Shown: positions 63,503 to 64,000 of the stretch, piece after piece
How positions within the stretch are numbered: position 1 is the stretch's first letter
Layout: each line of letters starts with the position of its first letter
NCBI GenBank assembly: GCA_900766265.1
Contig: CAAFUS010000017.1
Span: 248,001-312,000 of the forward strand
Length of the DNA stretch: 64,000 nucleotides
Direction: 5' to 3'
Origin: Pseudomonadaceae bacterium
Lineage (GTDB): Bacteria > Pseudomonadota > Gammaproteobacteria > Pseudomonadales > Pseudomonadaceae
The notes under the pieces: model-generated
Told to the model about the DNA's origin: nothing
Database searches by the model: none
The model's input: only the letters and a program-made list of their open reading frames with translations
Position numbers and translations under genes: made by a program

Positions 63503-64000
63503 GTGACCACCCCCGACGTGGTGATCGTCGGGGCCGGAATCGCCGGGTTGTCCTGCGCGGTGCGGCTGGCGGACGCCGGCCTCTCGGTCGCCGTCTTCGA
63601 GGCATCCGAGGCGCCCGGCGGCCGGGCGCGCAGCTGGAGCGATCTGGTGATGGGCGACAGCGTCGACATCGGCCCGCACATCCTGCTCAACAAGTACGCC
63701 AATATGTGCGCCTTGCTCGAGCGGCTGGGCACGGCGGACCAAGTGCTGTGGCAGACCGAGGAGCTGTTGACGGTGTTCGACCGGGGCCGCTCGATGCACT
63801 TCAAGGTCGGCGGCCTGCCCGCGCCGCTGCATTATGTACGCAACCTGCCGCGCATCCTGCCCAGCGTGCCGTTGCACCATCTGCTGAGCAACACGCGGCT
63901 GGCCTGGCAGACCCTGCGCGGGACCGGGCCTGAACTGATGTCACTGGACGCCATCAGCGGCCGCGAGCACCTGAGACGCTGCGGCGTGAGCGAGTTCTTC
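63503..64000 (+). CDS. FAD-dependent amine oxidase-like oxidoreductase (3' truncated by window edge)
   Basis: The first 166 residues of a flavoprotein. The dinucleotide-binding motif VVIVGAGIAGLSCAVRLADA and the following EASEAPGGRARSW define the amine oxidase/phytoene desaturase-like superfamily. HILLNKYANMCALLERLG suggests the hydroxysqualene dehydroxylase/carotenoid-desaturase-like branch, but the visible part is too short to decide. The GTG at 63503 is used because it sits directly before the Rossmann strand. The gene continues beyond the window. Confidence 0.8.
   Translation, partial: MTTPDVVIVGAGIAGLSCAVRLADAGLSVAVFEASEAPGGRARSWSDLVMGDSVDIGPHILLNKYANMCALLERLGTADQVLWQTEELLTVFDRGRSMHFKVGGLPAPLHYVRNLPRILPSVPLHHLLSNTRLAWQTLRGTGPELMSLDAISGREHLRRCGVSEFF

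Overview
The window is a high-GC gammaproteobacterial chromosome segment, almost certainly Pseudomonas sensu lato; gene order and codon use fit the P. stutzeri/Stutzerimonas group. No tRNA, rRNA or CRISPR array was seen. The first half follows gene orders known from P. aeruginosa: algZ-algR-hemC-hemD-hemX-hemY, rsd(algQ)-algP, then hemB-ppk-ppx, trxA-rho-ubiD (1-26 kb). After a YdeP-type molybdoenzyme gene comes a second P. aeruginosa-like block, trmL, ntrC-ntrB, glnA, thiI, typA (28-38.6 kb). Both blocks are housekeeping: alginate/motility regulation, heme synthesis, polyphosphate, transcription termination and nitrogen control. A canonical sigma-54 promoter and NtrC-type sites are visible before glnA, and an NtrC-type site lies before ntrB.

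The most unusual part is 38.7-54.7 kb. A two-partner-secretion locus encodes a CdiB/FhaC-like outer-membrane transporter, a 2177-residue CdiA-like effector ending in a short toxin domain, and an Imm40-like immunity protein. Behind it lies about 7 kb of displaced toxin-immunity cassettes. These are an RNase A-type toxin scrap, a frameshifted MafI-like immunity gene with toxin scraps, a further toxin N-terminal scrap, a copy of the cdiA pre-toxin linker, a frameshifted toxin followed by an intact Imm8-like gene, an intact TNT-like (NAD glycohydrolase type) toxin domain with a small candidate immunity gene, and a hydrophobic toxin candidate with an overlapping membrane immunity candidate. Scattered through the array are two kinds of REP-associated tyrosine transposase (RAYT) elements, their truncated derivatives, about 54-bp palindromic mini-elements beginning GGGGACAGATTTATT, and an IS3-family remnant. 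The layout suggests a reservoir of alternative toxins that could reach the cdiA end by recombination through pre-toxin homology, shaped and damaged by RAYT-family repeats.

From 54.7 kb to the right edge is an accessory but ordinary region: a LysR regulator divergent from an azoreductase-like gene, a DUF2147 protein, an ABC-permease remnant, a TetR regulator overlapping a Bcr/CflA-type efflux gene with a perfect 18-bp palindrome upstream, a DNA/RNA non-specific endonuclease, VanZ-like and DUF2628 membrane proteins, a small lipoprotein, low-specificity threonine aldolase, and the start of an FAD-dependent oxidoreductase that runs off the window.

All family names come from reading the translated sequence by eye; no database search was run.
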